Shown: one piece after another, positions 16,662-24,745 of the stretch
How the letters are laid out: the number at the start of each line of letters is the position of its first letter
How positions within the stretch are numbered: position 1 is the stretch's first letter
Origin: an uncultured Acetatifactor sp.
GTDB taxonomy: Bacteria; Bacillota; Clostridia; Lachnospirales; Lachnospiraceae
Direction of reading: 5' to 3'
Length of the DNA stretch: 64,000 bases
NCBI GenBank assembly: GCA_934436435.1
Contig: CAKSAN010000014.1
Coordinates: forward strand, 71,723 to 135,722
Notes under the pieces: model-generated
Databases searched by the model: none
What the model saw: the letters and a program-made list of their open reading frames with translations, nothing else
Told to the model about the DNA's origin: nothing
Program-made: the position numbers and the translations under genes

Positions 16662-16725
16662 ATTAATTCCTCATTCCTTTCAACAACCTACAGTCCTTGT
16701 GCCCGCGGCACAAAGCCGCGCACTG

Positions 16726-17874
16726 TTACTTCTCATATCTTGCCGGGATCTGGATCCGGTTTGCTTCCAGCGCTTCCCGGAATACTTTGAAAAAGGCTTC
16801 GATATCCGGCCGGTCAATGGCTCCCAGTGCACACAGTCTAAAAGTATTGGTGGTGGAGATCTTGCCGGGATAGATGGTAAATCCCCGCTCATAGCAGTAA
16901 TCATGTACCTTCTCAAAATTCCAGTTCGGATCATCGGGATAACGCACGGACACCACCAGTCCCGACTGCCACTCTCTGCGGATCACATCTTTGAATCCCA
17001 ATTCGTCCAGTCCTTCGTGGATCGCCTCAAAGACTCTCGTGTGTCTCGCCCACTTTGCTTCCTCACCTTCCGCCCAGTATTCCTTCAATGCCTGGATCGT
17101 GGCATAAATGGTCTGTACCGGCGGGGTAAAATGCATTTCCCCGGTTCTCTGGAAAAAGTCATACTGCTGATACAGGTTGCAGTAATAAGAACGCTTGGGG
17201 TAATCCTTCGATGCCTCCAGGATCGCCCGGTTCCCTACGACAAAGGAGAGCCCCGTCATGGCCATAAGTCCCTTCTGGGCGGAGGCCATACAGAAGTCAA
17301 TGTTGTCTTCCTCAATATGAATGGGCCGCATGGCATAGGTAGAGGTGGTATCCACGGTAAAGGTGGCATGATATTTATGGGCCAGCGCGCCGATCTCACG
17401 GATCGGATTCAGAATACCGGTGCCGGTCTCATTATGGGTGGTATGTACCAGTGCGATGTCCGGATTCTCCTTCAGGGTCTGCTCCACCTTTTCCAGATCC
17501 GGCAGCTCGTCCACCGGAAAACGCAGATCAATATGGGGCAGCCCGTAATATTCACACACTTCCACCGCTCTGCTGCTGTAGGCTCCGTTATTCACCACCA
17601 GCACCTTGCCGCCCGCAGGAAGCAGGGAGCTGATGCAGGCGTCGATATTGATGGTGCCGGAACCGCAGAACAGGACACTGGTGTATTTTTCCAAATCTCC
17701 ATGGACGATGCGGACGAGATCCTCCCGCAGTCCTTTCATCAATCCGCCGAATTCTTTCTCTCTGGGACAGATGTCCGGTACCACCTGTGCGTATTTTACG
17801 GTGTCTGTGGTGGTGGACGGTCCGGGATTCAATAATATATTTCTCTGAATCGGTCTTTGTATCAACTGTTCCAT
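16726..17874 (-). CDS. phnW: 2-aminoethylphosphonate transaminase-like PLP enzyme
   Basis: This is a class V aminotransferase with NPGPSTTTDTVKYAQV at the N terminus, the THNETGTG region and a PLP lysine in ASAQKGLMAMTGLSF. In this context it should convert phosphonoacetaldehyde to 2-aminoethylphosphonate using an amino donor. The start at 17874 (MEQLIQRP) has GGAGG 9 bases upstream; the longer frame to 17919 lacks a site. In the catabolic setting PhnW goes with PhnX; here the partners are AepX and AepY, so the biosynthetic direction is inferred. Confidence 0.88.
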   Translation of the reverse strand: MEQLIQRPIQRNILLNPGPSTTTDTVKYAQVVPDICPREKEFGGLMKGLREDLVRIVHGDLEKYTSVLFCGSGTINIDACISSLLPAGGKVLVVNNGAYSSRAVEVCEYYGLPHIDLRFPVDELPDLEKVEQTLKENPDIALVHTTHNETGTGILNPIREIGALAHKYHATFTVDTTSTYAMRPIHIEEDNIDFCMASAQKGLMAMTGLSFVVGNRAILEASKDYPKRSYYCNLYQQYDFFQRTGEMHFTPPVQTIYATIQALKEYWAEGEEAKWARHTRVFEAIHEGLDELGFKDVIRREWQSGLVVSVRYPDDPNWNFEKVHDYCYERGFTIYPGKISTTNTFRLCALGAIDRPDIEAFFKVFREALEANRIQIPARYEK

Positions 17875-17968
17875 TCTGGTACTCCTCCTTTTGTTCGCAT
17901 TCTTCTTCCTGCTGTTCATTTATATCTTTATCAAATCAAATATTTGAACGGCTTTTACAGGTTTTCGG

Positions 17969-18205
17969 TTAAAGTAAATACACAAAATGTCTGCGTTCCA
18001 TTCGCAGACACTTTGTGTCAGACATGAACATATCATAATACCAATGGAGAAAAATAGCAATACTATTTTTCCTGAAAATAACGAATCTGTCGCAGATAGA
18101 AAACAATCCCCAGCCTACCACACATCCGAAGGCCAGAGCCCATACGTGCATGGGGCTTAACTGGCGCTTCAGTTCCTGCTTATTTTCTTTTTGATTCATG
18201 TTCAC
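17969..18205 (-). pseudogene. Truncated N terminus of an APC-family amino acid permease
   Basis: The first 32 or so residues (KRQLSPMHVWALAFGCVVGWG) match the start of APC-superfamily permeases, where the family normally continues with a helix-breaking FVMPG-type motif. Here it runs into unrelated residues and stops after 78 residues, about one sixth of a permease. No other permease segment follows before the transaminase gene. I read it as a deletion remnant between the nucleotidyltransferase and the transaminase, perhaps of a transporter once part of the AEP cluster. A small functional protein cannot be excluded. Confidence 0.6.
17981..18018. other. Long imperfect hairpin in the permease remnant
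   Basis: ACAAAATGTCTGCG pairs with CGCAGACACTTTGTG with one or two interruptions and a 7-base loop. On the minus strand it is followed by TATTTACTTT. It could end transcription ahead of the transaminase gene or be a processing hairpin. Confidence 0.5.
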
Positions 18206-18238
18206 TTTCCTTTTCTTGTCGGTTTCTCATCCTGTCTT

Positions 18239-19135
18239 TTAGACATCGTAGGTCTTATCAATAGCTTTCAATTCCCGGAAAGTATCTATTTCGATGATGT
18301 CATCTTCCTGACATTCCCGTACTTCTACTTTATAATGCTTCTGGCAGAATACCAGAGGCACCTGCTCCCAATAGCGTTCCTTGCCGCCGGGCTGCTCATA
18401 GGTGGTCTTAATATCGTCGGACAGCTTATGGCCATCCTCTTCATTCCAATAGGAAATGCCTACCATCTGCCAACAGTCCAGACCGCCGACCTTCTCCTCC
18501 ACGATGATCCCGTCCTTTACCTTAAAGCACCAGTCATCGGTTCTGTCCTTCTTAATGGCCAGAAAATCGGAGCTGTAGTGATACTTGGTAATGATCTTCG
18601 GATTGGAGATCAGCAAGTCAGCCTCGAAGACATACGCATTGGAAAGCATATATCTGGCCACCATGGAAGAGGAAATATTGTTCGCCTCATTGTAGACCGG
18701 ATTCTCCAGGAATTTGATCATGGGATATTTGTACAACAACTGATCGAACTGTTCTGCCAGATATCCCCGGACGATATAGATCTCGTTGATCCCGGCATCC
18801 AGGCAGGCATCGATCAGACCGTCGATGATACGTTGTCCGTGTACGCGCACCAGCGGCTTAGGGGTATTAAAGGTAATGGGCACCAGTCTGCTTCCGAATC
18901 CGGCAGCAATGAAGATCGCACGTTTGGCGCGGTAAGGCTCCAATGCGGAGATTCCGACATTCGTGATCTCTCCTTCTGCCACATACTGTAACTCCGTCAG
19001 TTCCTGCATGACGCGGTTCACCGTTCCCAGGGAATGTCCACTCTTTTCCCCCAACTGTCTCTGGGACAACGCACCTTTTTCTTCTGCCAGTATCGATAAA
19101 ATATCGAATTGTTTTCTTGTCAGTGTCTGATTCAT
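18239..19135 (-). CDS. HTH plus LicC-like nucleotidyltransferase, probable CTP:2-AEP cytidylyltransferase
   Basis: Residues about 1-65 are a winged-helix domain (RKQFDILSILAEEKG...LSQRQLGEKSGHSLGTVNRVM). The rest is a sugar-phosphate-type nucleotidyltransferase: AIFIAAGFGSRLVPITFNTPKPL is the nucleotide loop, and FEADLLISNP and EIDTFRELKAID carry metal-binding acidic residues. LicC relatives make CDP-choline; PntC relatives make CMP-2-aminoethylphosphonate. The gene lies in a 2-AEP biosynthetic run, so AEP is the likely substrate. The start at 19135 follows AAAGGAAACGG; the N-terminal HTH may be regulatory. It is 35 bases after metA. Confidence 0.8.
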   Translation of the reverse strand: MNQTLTRKQFDILSILAEEKGALSQRQLGEKSGHSLGTVNRVMQELTELQYVAEGEITNVGISALEPYRAKRAIFIAAGFGSRLVPITFNTPKPLVRVHGQRIIDGLIDACLDAGINEIYIVRGYLAEQFDQLLYKYPMIKFLENPVYNEANNISSSMVARYMLSNAYVFEADLLISNPKIITKYHYSSDFLAIKKDRTDDWCFKVKDGIIVEEKVGGLDCWQMVGISYWNEEDGHKLSDDIKTTYEQPGGKERYWEQVPLVFCQKHYKVEVRECQEDDIIEIDTFRELKAIDKTYDV

Positions 19136-19170
19136 TTTCCGTTTCCTTTCTTCTTTTGGTTTTCCCACTC

Positions 19171-20088
19171 TTAACGGATCTGGGTCAGATCGTAAGGAGT
19201 TGTCTGATATACATAATAGTTCAGCCAGTTGCTGTAGAGGTTGTTACTATGGGACCTCCACTGTAACAGAGGTCTCTGCTTGGGGTCATCCTCCGGATAA
19301 TAATTATAGGGGATCTGGATGGGCAGACCCTTGTCCAGGTCTCTGTGATATTCATTGTTCAGGGTATAGCGGTCATACTCCGGATGTCCCGTCACGAAGA
19401 TCTTCCTGCCCTCTTCCGCGATCGCCAGAAATACTCCGGCTTTCTCCGATTCCGCAAGGATCGTCAGATCCTTACAGGCATGAATGGCCTCCGAAGGGGT
19501 CTCGGTATGACGGCTGTGGGGTGCCATGAAAATATCATCAAAGCCCCGCACCAGCGGCACCTTCCGGTTGGATACTCTGTGTTCATAGACACCAAACAGC
19601 TTCCGGGGCAGCTGTCTCTTATTGATTCCGTAATAATGGTAGAATCCCGCCTGCGCCGCCCAGCAGATATGTAAGGTGGAGGTCACATGGGTCTCCGCCC
19701 AGTCCAGGATCTGGCAGGTCTCGTCCCAGTAATCCACTTCCTCGAAAGTAATGTCCTCCACCGGGGCTCCGGTGACGATCAATCCATCGAAAGTACGGTC
19801 TTTGATCTCATCAAACGTCGTGTAGAATTTATTCAGATGGCTGGCCGGAGTGTTCAGAGACACATGGGTCTTGGTGTTCATAAAAGTAACATCCACCTGT
19901 AACGGCGTATTGGATAACGCACGTAACAGCTGTAACTCTGTGTCCTGCTTCACCGGCATGTTGTTTAAGATCAGCACCTGTAACGGACGCATGTCCTGAT
20001 GCACCGCGCGAAATTCGTCCATGACGAATATATTTTCGTTTTCCAGTATCTCTTTGGCTGGCAGATCATTTTGTGTTTTGATAGGCAT
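19171..20088 (-). CDS. metA: Homoserine O-acetyltransferase (MetA type)
   Basis: The enzyme activates homoserine for methionine synthesis. The catalytic Cys142 is in LHICWAAQAG, with His235 and Glu237 in FVTGHPEYDR. Position 111, which selects the acyl donor in this family, is Glu (TGAPVEDITFEEVDYW), as in enzymes that use acetyl-CoA; Gly there gives succinyl-CoA use. So although databases often name MetA a succinyltransferase, acetylation is predicted here. Length (305) is typical. GGAGG precedes the ATG. It follows ligA by 25 bases, and no SAM riboswitch fits in that gap. Confidence 0.93.
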   Translation of the reverse strand: MPIKTQNDLPAKEILENENIFVMDEFRAVHQDMRPLQVLILNNMPVKQDTELQLLRALSNTPLQVDVTFMNTKTHVSLNTPASHLNKFYTTFDEIKDRTFDGLIVTGAPVEDITFEEVDYWDETCQILDWAETHVTSTLHICWAAQAGFYHYYGINKRQLPRKLFGVYEHRVSNRKVPLVRGFDDIFMAPHSRHTETPSEAIHACKDLTILAESEKAGVFLAIAEEGRKIFVTGHPEYDRYTLNNEYHRDLDKGLPIQIPYNYYPEDDPKQRPLLQWRSHSNNLYSNWLNYYVYQTTPYDLTQIR

Positions 20089-20113
20089 TTTATTTTCCTC
20101 CGGGTATCATTGA

Positions 20114-22087
20114 TTATTCCTCGTAAGGAATATTATAAGCTTTCAGGAACTCCTCTTCTGTCATGATGGGCACCTGCAATTCCTTGGCTTTCTTATTCTT
20201 GGAAGAAGTCGAGGTAATATCGTTGTTAATGAGGCAGGTGGTCTTGCCGGTGACGCTTCCCGTCACTTTGCCGCCCCTCTCCTCGATGACTTCCTTTAAA
20301 TCATTCCGGCTGGCATAATGGATCAGGCTTCCCGTCACAACAAAGGACAGTCCGGCCAGCGTCTGGGTGTTCTCATCGATCTGCGGAACTTCGATGGTCA
20401 GAATCTCTTTTAAATGCGCGATCTTTTCCAGATTTTCCGGGTCCTTCATATAGTCCACAAATGCGGACGCAATCACTTCTCCCACACCGGGAATGGCACT
20501 TAAGGTCTCCACATCCGCCGCCTGCATTCGTTCCAGATCATAGTCAAAATACCGGCACAGCATCTTGGCATTGGCCACACCGATATTGGCGATCCCCAGT
20601 CCGTAAATCAGACGGGGCAGCGTGGTATGTCTGGCGGTCTCGATGCTGTCCATCATATTCTGATAGGATTTTTCTCCGAAGCCTTCCATTTCCGTAATGA
20701 CATCCTTATAACGTTCCAGTCGGAACAGGTCGGCATATTCGTGGATAAATCCCTGGTCAATCAGCTTTTCCATGGTGGCCTCGGAGAGACCGTCGATGTT
20801 CAGTGCATCTCTGCTGACGAACAGGGTGTAGGCCTTGATCTCCTTGGCCGGGCATTTTTCATTGGTGCAATACAGAGACTGTACCTCATTCACCTGCCGG
20901 ATCTCGGTGGGCTGTCCGCACACCGGACATACCTTCGGGATCTCCACGTTGTCGCTGCCGGTCAGGTTTTCCGCGATCTGGGGAATGATCATATTTGCCT
21001 TGTACACCGTGATATGATCGCCGATCCCCAGCCGAAGTCCACGCAGAATACTTATGTTATGCACGGAGGCCCGGCTGACCGTAGTACCTTCCAGTTCCAC
21101 CGGCTCGAAAATAGCTACCGGATTGATCAGCCCGGTACGGCTGGCGCTCCATTCGATTTCCTTTAAGGTAGTCTCCCGTAATTCATCCGCCCATTTGAAA
21201 GCAATGGAATCTCTGGGGAATTTCGCCGTTCTGCCCAGGGACTGTCCATAGCTGATACTTTCATAAGTAAGTACCAGTCCGTCGGAGGGAATATCATAGT
21301 GTTCAATCTTATGTTCAAAATCTTCGATGGCTGATAAAATGTTCTCTTCCGTCACCGCCACATGTTCCACCACCGCAAAGCCCTGCTCCTGCAAAAAGGC
21401 AAACTGTGCCTCCTTGGAATCCTTAAAATCCACACCATCCGCTTTCACCAGCGTAAAGGCATAGAATCTGACGTTACGTTTCGCCGTGATCTCATTGTTC
21501 AGCTGACGGACAGAACCGCTGCACAGATTGCGGGGGTTCTTGTACTTTGCCTCCGCATCCGCGATCTCCCCATTGATCTTCTCGAAATCACTGTAGGTAA
21601 TCACCGCCTCTCCCCGGAGGATCAGTTCTCCGGTATAAGAAATATTTAAAGGAAGGTTCTTAAAAGTACGGGCGTTATTGGTAATGACCTCGCCGATCTC
21701 GCCGTTTCCCCGGGTCACTGCTTTTGCAAGTTTTCCTTCACGATACGTCAATACAATGGTCAGTCCATCCAGTTTCCAGCTTAGAATTGCAGGATTCCCT
21801 TGCAGCCAGTCCCGCAGTTCTTCCCGGCTTTTTGTCTTGCCCAGAGACAGCATCGGACTCTCGTGACGTTCCTTGGGAAGTTCATCCACAGCTTCGTAGC
21901 CCACATTTACTGTGGGACTGTTGGCCAGAGTAACGCCTGTCTCTTTTTCCAGTTCCACCAGCTCATCATAGAGTTTATCGTATTCATAATTGCTCATGAT
22001 CTCCCGGTCTTTGGCATAATAGCTCTCCGAAGCCGCATTCAGTTGTTCTACCAGATATTTGATCCGGTCTATTTTGGAAGACTGCAT
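20114..22087 (-). CDS. ligA: NAD-dependent DNA ligase
   Basis: All LigA parts are visible in 657 residues: the Ia NAD-binding region with YYAKDREIMSNYEYDKLYDEL split across its start, the adenylated Lys105 in SWKLDGLT, an OB fold, a four-cysteine zinc finger (CPVCGQ...CTNEKCPAKE), helix-hairpin-helix motifs (GLGIANIGVANA, IPGVGEVIA) and a C-terminal BRCT domain (GLSFVVTGSLIHYASRNDLK). It seals nicks during replication and repair. AGGGACACAAG precedes the ATG. It sits between a pseudouridine synthase and metA, all on the same strand with short gaps. Confidence 0.97.
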   Translation of the reverse strand: MQSSKIDRIKYLVEQLNAASESYYAKDREIMSNYEYDKLYDELVELEKETGVTLANSPTVNVGYEAVDELPKERHESPMLSLGKTKSREELRDWLQGNPAILSWKLDGLTIVLTYREGKLAKAVTRGNGEIGEVITNNARTFKNLPLNISYTGELILRGEAVITYSDFEKINGEIADAEAKYKNPRNLCSGSVRQLNNEITAKRNVRFYAFTLVKADGVDFKDSKEAQFAFLQEQGFAVVEHVAVTEENILSAIEDFEHKIEHYDIPSDGLVLTYESISYGQSLGRTAKFPRDSIAFKWADELRETTLKEIEWSASRTGLINPVAIFEPVELEGTTVSRASVHNISILRGLRLGIGDHITVYKANMIIPQIAENLTGSDNVEIPKVCPVCGQPTEIRQVNEVQSLYCTNEKCPAKEIKAYTLFVSRDALNIDGLSEATMEKLIDQGFIHEYADLFRLERYKDVITEMEGFGEKSYQNMMDSIETARHTTLPRLIYGLGIANIGVANAKMLCRYFDYDLERMQAADVETLSAIPGVGEVIASAFVDYMKDPENLEKIAHLKEILTIEVPQIDENTQTLAGLSFVVTGSLIHYASRNDLKEVIEERGGKVTGSVTGKTTCLINNDITSTSSKNKKAKELQVPIMTEEEFLKAYNIPYEE

Positions 22088-22111
22088 CTTGTGTCCCTGC
22101 CTTTACAAATT

Positions 22112-22825
22112 TTAATTACGATTTAACATTCCGGTCTTTTCAAGGAGGCTGTCCAGTTCCTCTCCGGTGACCTCCCGCCACTCTCCGGGCTTCAGATTTC
22201 CTAATAAAACACTCATTACCCGGATCCTTTTCAGTGCTTTTACCTTTACTCCGCAGGCCTCACACATGCGCCGGATCTGTCTGTTGACTCCTTGGGTCAG
22301 TATAATACGAAAGGTAAATTTTCCGATTTTTTCTACCTTACACTCTCTTGTAGTGATGTCCAGATCCTTCAGATAAATACCTCTTGCCATCTTCTCTAAA
22401 AAATCGGGTGTTATTTCTTTGTCTGTCTTTACAAGGTATTCTTTTTCATGGCGGTTGGCTCCCCGCATCATGGCATTGATCAGGTCTCCGTCATTGGTCA
22501 GAAGGATCAGACCCTCGGAATCCTTGTCCAGTCTCCCCGCGTAGGTCAGCCGCTCCGGATACCGGATCATATCCATGATTTTCTTCTCCGCATGGGGATC
22601 TCTCTCCGTGCAGGTCACGCCTATGGGCTTATAGAACGCCAATACCTTACGAGACTGCTTTCCCTGCAATATCTTCTTCCCCACCTGTACGGTGTCCGTC
22701 TCTTCTACCTGCTGTCCCATTCCGGCGATCTGACCGTTGACCAGTACTTTTCCCTGTTCGATCAGCTTATCCGCATCTCTTCGGGAGCATACGCCGCACT
22801 GTGCCAGATATTTATTCAGACGCAT
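22112..22825 (-). CDS. rluF: RNA pseudouridine synthase of the RsuA/RluF group
   Basis: An N-terminal S4 RNA-binding domain (MRLNKYLAQCGVCSRRDADKL) precedes the catalytic domain with the RLD motif (AGRLDKDSEGLILLTNDG), where Asp is the catalytic residue. The C-terminal GVNRQIRRMCEACG motif is typical. The length and motif spacing fit RluF-type enzymes that modify 23S rRNA, but RsuA/RluB relatives share the fold, so the exact target base is not certain. GAGGTAGA precedes the ATG. It is 25 bases ahead of ligA. Confidence 0.9.
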   Translation of the reverse strand: MRLNKYLAQCGVCSRRDADKLIEQGKVLVNGQIAGMGQQVEETDTVQVGKKILQGKQSRKVLAFYKPIGVTCTERDPHAEKKIMDMIRYPERLTYAGRLDKDSEGLILLTNDGDLINAMMRGANRHEKEYLVKTDKEITPDFLEKMARGIYLKDLDITTRECKVEKIGKFTFRIILTQGVNRQIRRMCEACGVKVKALKRIRVMSVLLGNLKPGEWREVTGEELDSLLEKTGMLNRN

Positions 22826-22892
22826 TCTACCTCATTCCTTTCCGCCCCCCGTAAATCCCGGGCTGCCGGCACAAAGCTGCGTGTAAATGACT

Positions 22893-23438
22893 TTACGCAT
22901 CCACGCGGTCTGCCGCTTCAAAGTCACTGAGACTTTTGACTTTGGGAATGCCGTTTCCGTTTGCCACTCCCAACTTTGCCGTCTCGTCTGCCAGTTCATT
23001 GTATTTTACCTTGGAATGAGCCGGAACCTTGGTGAATCGGATCCGGATCTTCTGTCCCCAGCCCCGCATGGTCTGGGCATATTTCTGTGTCAGTTCATTT
23101 TTGCTCTTCCATGCCCCGGTGACCCATTTTTCAATTCCTTCATAGTCATAGCGGATCTCGATGGCCGGAAAGCCGCTGTTTAAAGCAAACCGCACCGCAT
23201 ACATGGCTCCCAGCATCTCTCCGGAGACATTCCGTTGTTTCAGAGAGTCCGGATTGTCGCCGTTGCCGTATTCCGTGTAGATCCGCCCGTCGGCAAGGAT
23301 AAAAATACAGCCGAAACCGTATTTTTTCAATGCATCCTGATAGCTTCCGTCCACATAGGCCAGTAAAGTACCCTCTTCCGGGCGGTCACAGATGTCTGCA
23401 TCCTCCGGATATCTTCCCAATCCATTCCACTCTGCCAT
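22893..23438 (-). CDS. RNase H-like domain protein
   Basis: The protein (181 residues from 23438) has the RNase H1 fold pattern: an Asp in LLAYVDGSYQDALKKYGFG, a Glu in NVSGEMLGAMYAVRFAL, an Asp in AIEIRYDYEGIEKWV and a C-terminal acidic residue in YNELADETAKLG. These match the DEDD metal-binding set for cleaving RNA in RNA-DNA hybrids. No N-terminal hybrid-binding domain is seen, though the first 25 residues are unassigned. The start is chosen from AGGTGG just upstream of 23438. It follows the flavoprotein gene by 16 bases. Confidence 0.88.
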   Translation of the reverse strand: MAEWNGLGRYPEDADICDRPEEGTLLAYVDGSYQDALKKYGFGCIFILADGRIYTEYGNGDNPDSLKQRNVSGEMLGAMYAVRFALNSGFPAIEIRYDYEGIEKWVTGAWKSKNELTQKYAQTMRGWGQKIRIRFTKVPAHSKVKYNELADETAKLGVANGNGIPKVKSLSDFEAADRVDA

Positions 23439-23454
23439 AATACCACCTATCTCC

Positions 23455-24075
23455 CTATCGAATAAAGTTGGTCTTCTGCGCCGGTTCTCTCTCCGGGAAG
23501 TCCACTCCGGCTGCCTTTCCCGCCGCAATACATTTCAACAGCCATGCCATGTTGTAGCCCAGCGTGCGCATGGTCTGCATGCCTTCCAGATCCTGTTTTA
23601 CCTCCTCGGGGGTGTTGCCGTGCACCTGGTTCCAGTACTGGCTGGATACCACCGGCATACAGTTGATGGTAAAATATTTGTTCAGCTGGTCAAAGGCTGC
23701 GGAAGCGCCGCCACGTCTGCAGCTTACAATGCAGGCACCGGGCTTTCCCTGAAACAGTGCGCTCTTACCATAAAAAGCTCTGTCCAGAAAAGAAGTGATC
23801 ATTCCGGAGGCGGAAGCATAATGTACCGGAGATCCGAATACAAAGCCATCTGCCGTCTTCGCCTTTTCCACAAATTCATTCACGCCGTCCTCCCGGAAAC
23901 ATTTTCCGTTCTTTAAGCAGGCACCGCAGCCGATACATCCGGCGATGGGCTGTGTGCCCACCTGAATGATCTCTGTCTCAATGCCGTTTTTTTCCAATGC
24001 TCCGGCCACTTCCTCCAGCGCCGTGTAAGTACATCCCTTCGCATGTCCGCTTCCGTTTACCAGTAATACTTTCAT
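23455..24075 (-). CDS. Flavodoxin-family NAD(P)H-dependent FMN reductase
   Basis: The fold starts with KVLLVNGSGHAKGCTYTAL, an FMN phosphate loop, and continues with the GSPVHYASASGMITSFLDRAF flavin-site motif. A cysteine cluster (GCIGCGACLKNGKC) resembles the iron-sulfur flavoproteins and related reductases, so electron transfer to an unknown acceptor is likely. Length is 206 residues, normal for the family. It lies back to back with the signal peptidase gene on the other strand, with the intergenic region of about 165 bases serving both. Confidence 0.88.
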   Translation of the reverse strand: MKVLLVNGSGHAKGCTYTALEEVAGALEKNGIETEIIQVGTQPIAGCIGCGACLKNGKCFREDGVNEFVEKAKTADGFVFGSPVHYASASGMITSFLDRAFYGKSALFQGKPGACIVSCRRGGASAAFDQLNKYFTINCMPVVSSQYWNQVHGNTPEEVKQDLEGMQTMRTLGYNMAWLLKCIAAGKAAGVDFPEREPAQKTNFIR

Positions 24076-24241
24076 TGTGCTACCTCTTTTTTCTCTTTTA
24101 TTTCTCTTCTGTTTTCTCTTATTTGCTTTATTACTTACTATTGCTTATCTTTTCTGGCTCTGTCGGGCAAAATATGTTATGCTGTCTGATAGAGCAATTC
24201 ACTATTGCAATTATTATTGGAATCCTTTGGAAAGGAATTGT

Positions 24242-24745
24242 ATGAACCGCAGAACCCGTTCTTATCTTCTTTTTATACTGCTTATCGGCTGTATCTGTTA
24301 CCTGCTGTCCCATTTTGTGGTGCAGCTGTATTTTGTAACCGGTCCCTCCATGGAGCCTTCCTATGCCTCCGGTCAGCCCGTCCTCCTTCGGAAATTCGGT
24401 CTGCCGGATTGTCTGGGCTACGGAGACGTGGTGGTCATCCGCAGAGAGGATCTGGGCCGTGACATCATCAAACGTATCGTCGCCCTGCCGGGGGATACCG
24501 TACAGGTCACAGATGGCATTCTCTATGTGAACGATATGCCACAGCCTACGCCTGTGTCCCTCTCCCCCATGGAAGATGCCGGCAATGCTGCCACTGCCAT
24601 AACGCTCCAGCCGGGAGAATATTTCGTCTTAGGCGACAACCGCAACCAAAGTATCGACAGCCGCTTCGACGAAGTGGGGATCATCTACGCTCCCACCATT
24701 GCGGGCAAAGTCATCTTTCCCACAGTGCAGCTTACTTCCCGATGA
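24242..24745 (+). CDS. lepB: Signal peptidase I
   Basis: A single N-terminal membrane helix (YLLFILLIGCICYLLSHFVV) is followed by the catalytic Ser motif TGPSMEPSYASGQPVLLRK, the Lys general base in DIIKRIVALPGDTV and the GEYFVLGDNRNQSIDSR box. The 167-residue size is that of Gram-positive SipS-type enzymes. The ATG at 24242 follows AAAGGAATTGT. Its stop overlaps the convergent stop of the sulfatase-fold gene by 14 bases. It may process exported proteins of the adjacent envelope cluster such as the 93-residue protein at 29822-30103, but it is likely a general enzyme. Confidence 0.95.
   Translation: MNRRTRSYLLFILLIGCICYLLSHFVVQLYFVTGPSMEPSYASGQPVLLRKFGLPDCLGYGDVVVIRREDLGRDIIKRIVALPGDTVQVTDGILYVNDMPQPTPVSLSPMEDAGNAATAITLQPGEYFVLGDNRNQSIDSRFDEVGIIYAPTIAGKVIFPTVQLTSR

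Noticed and set aside
20089..20113. SAM riboswitch or separate promoter for metA
   Set aside because: Only 25 bases separate metA from ligA.
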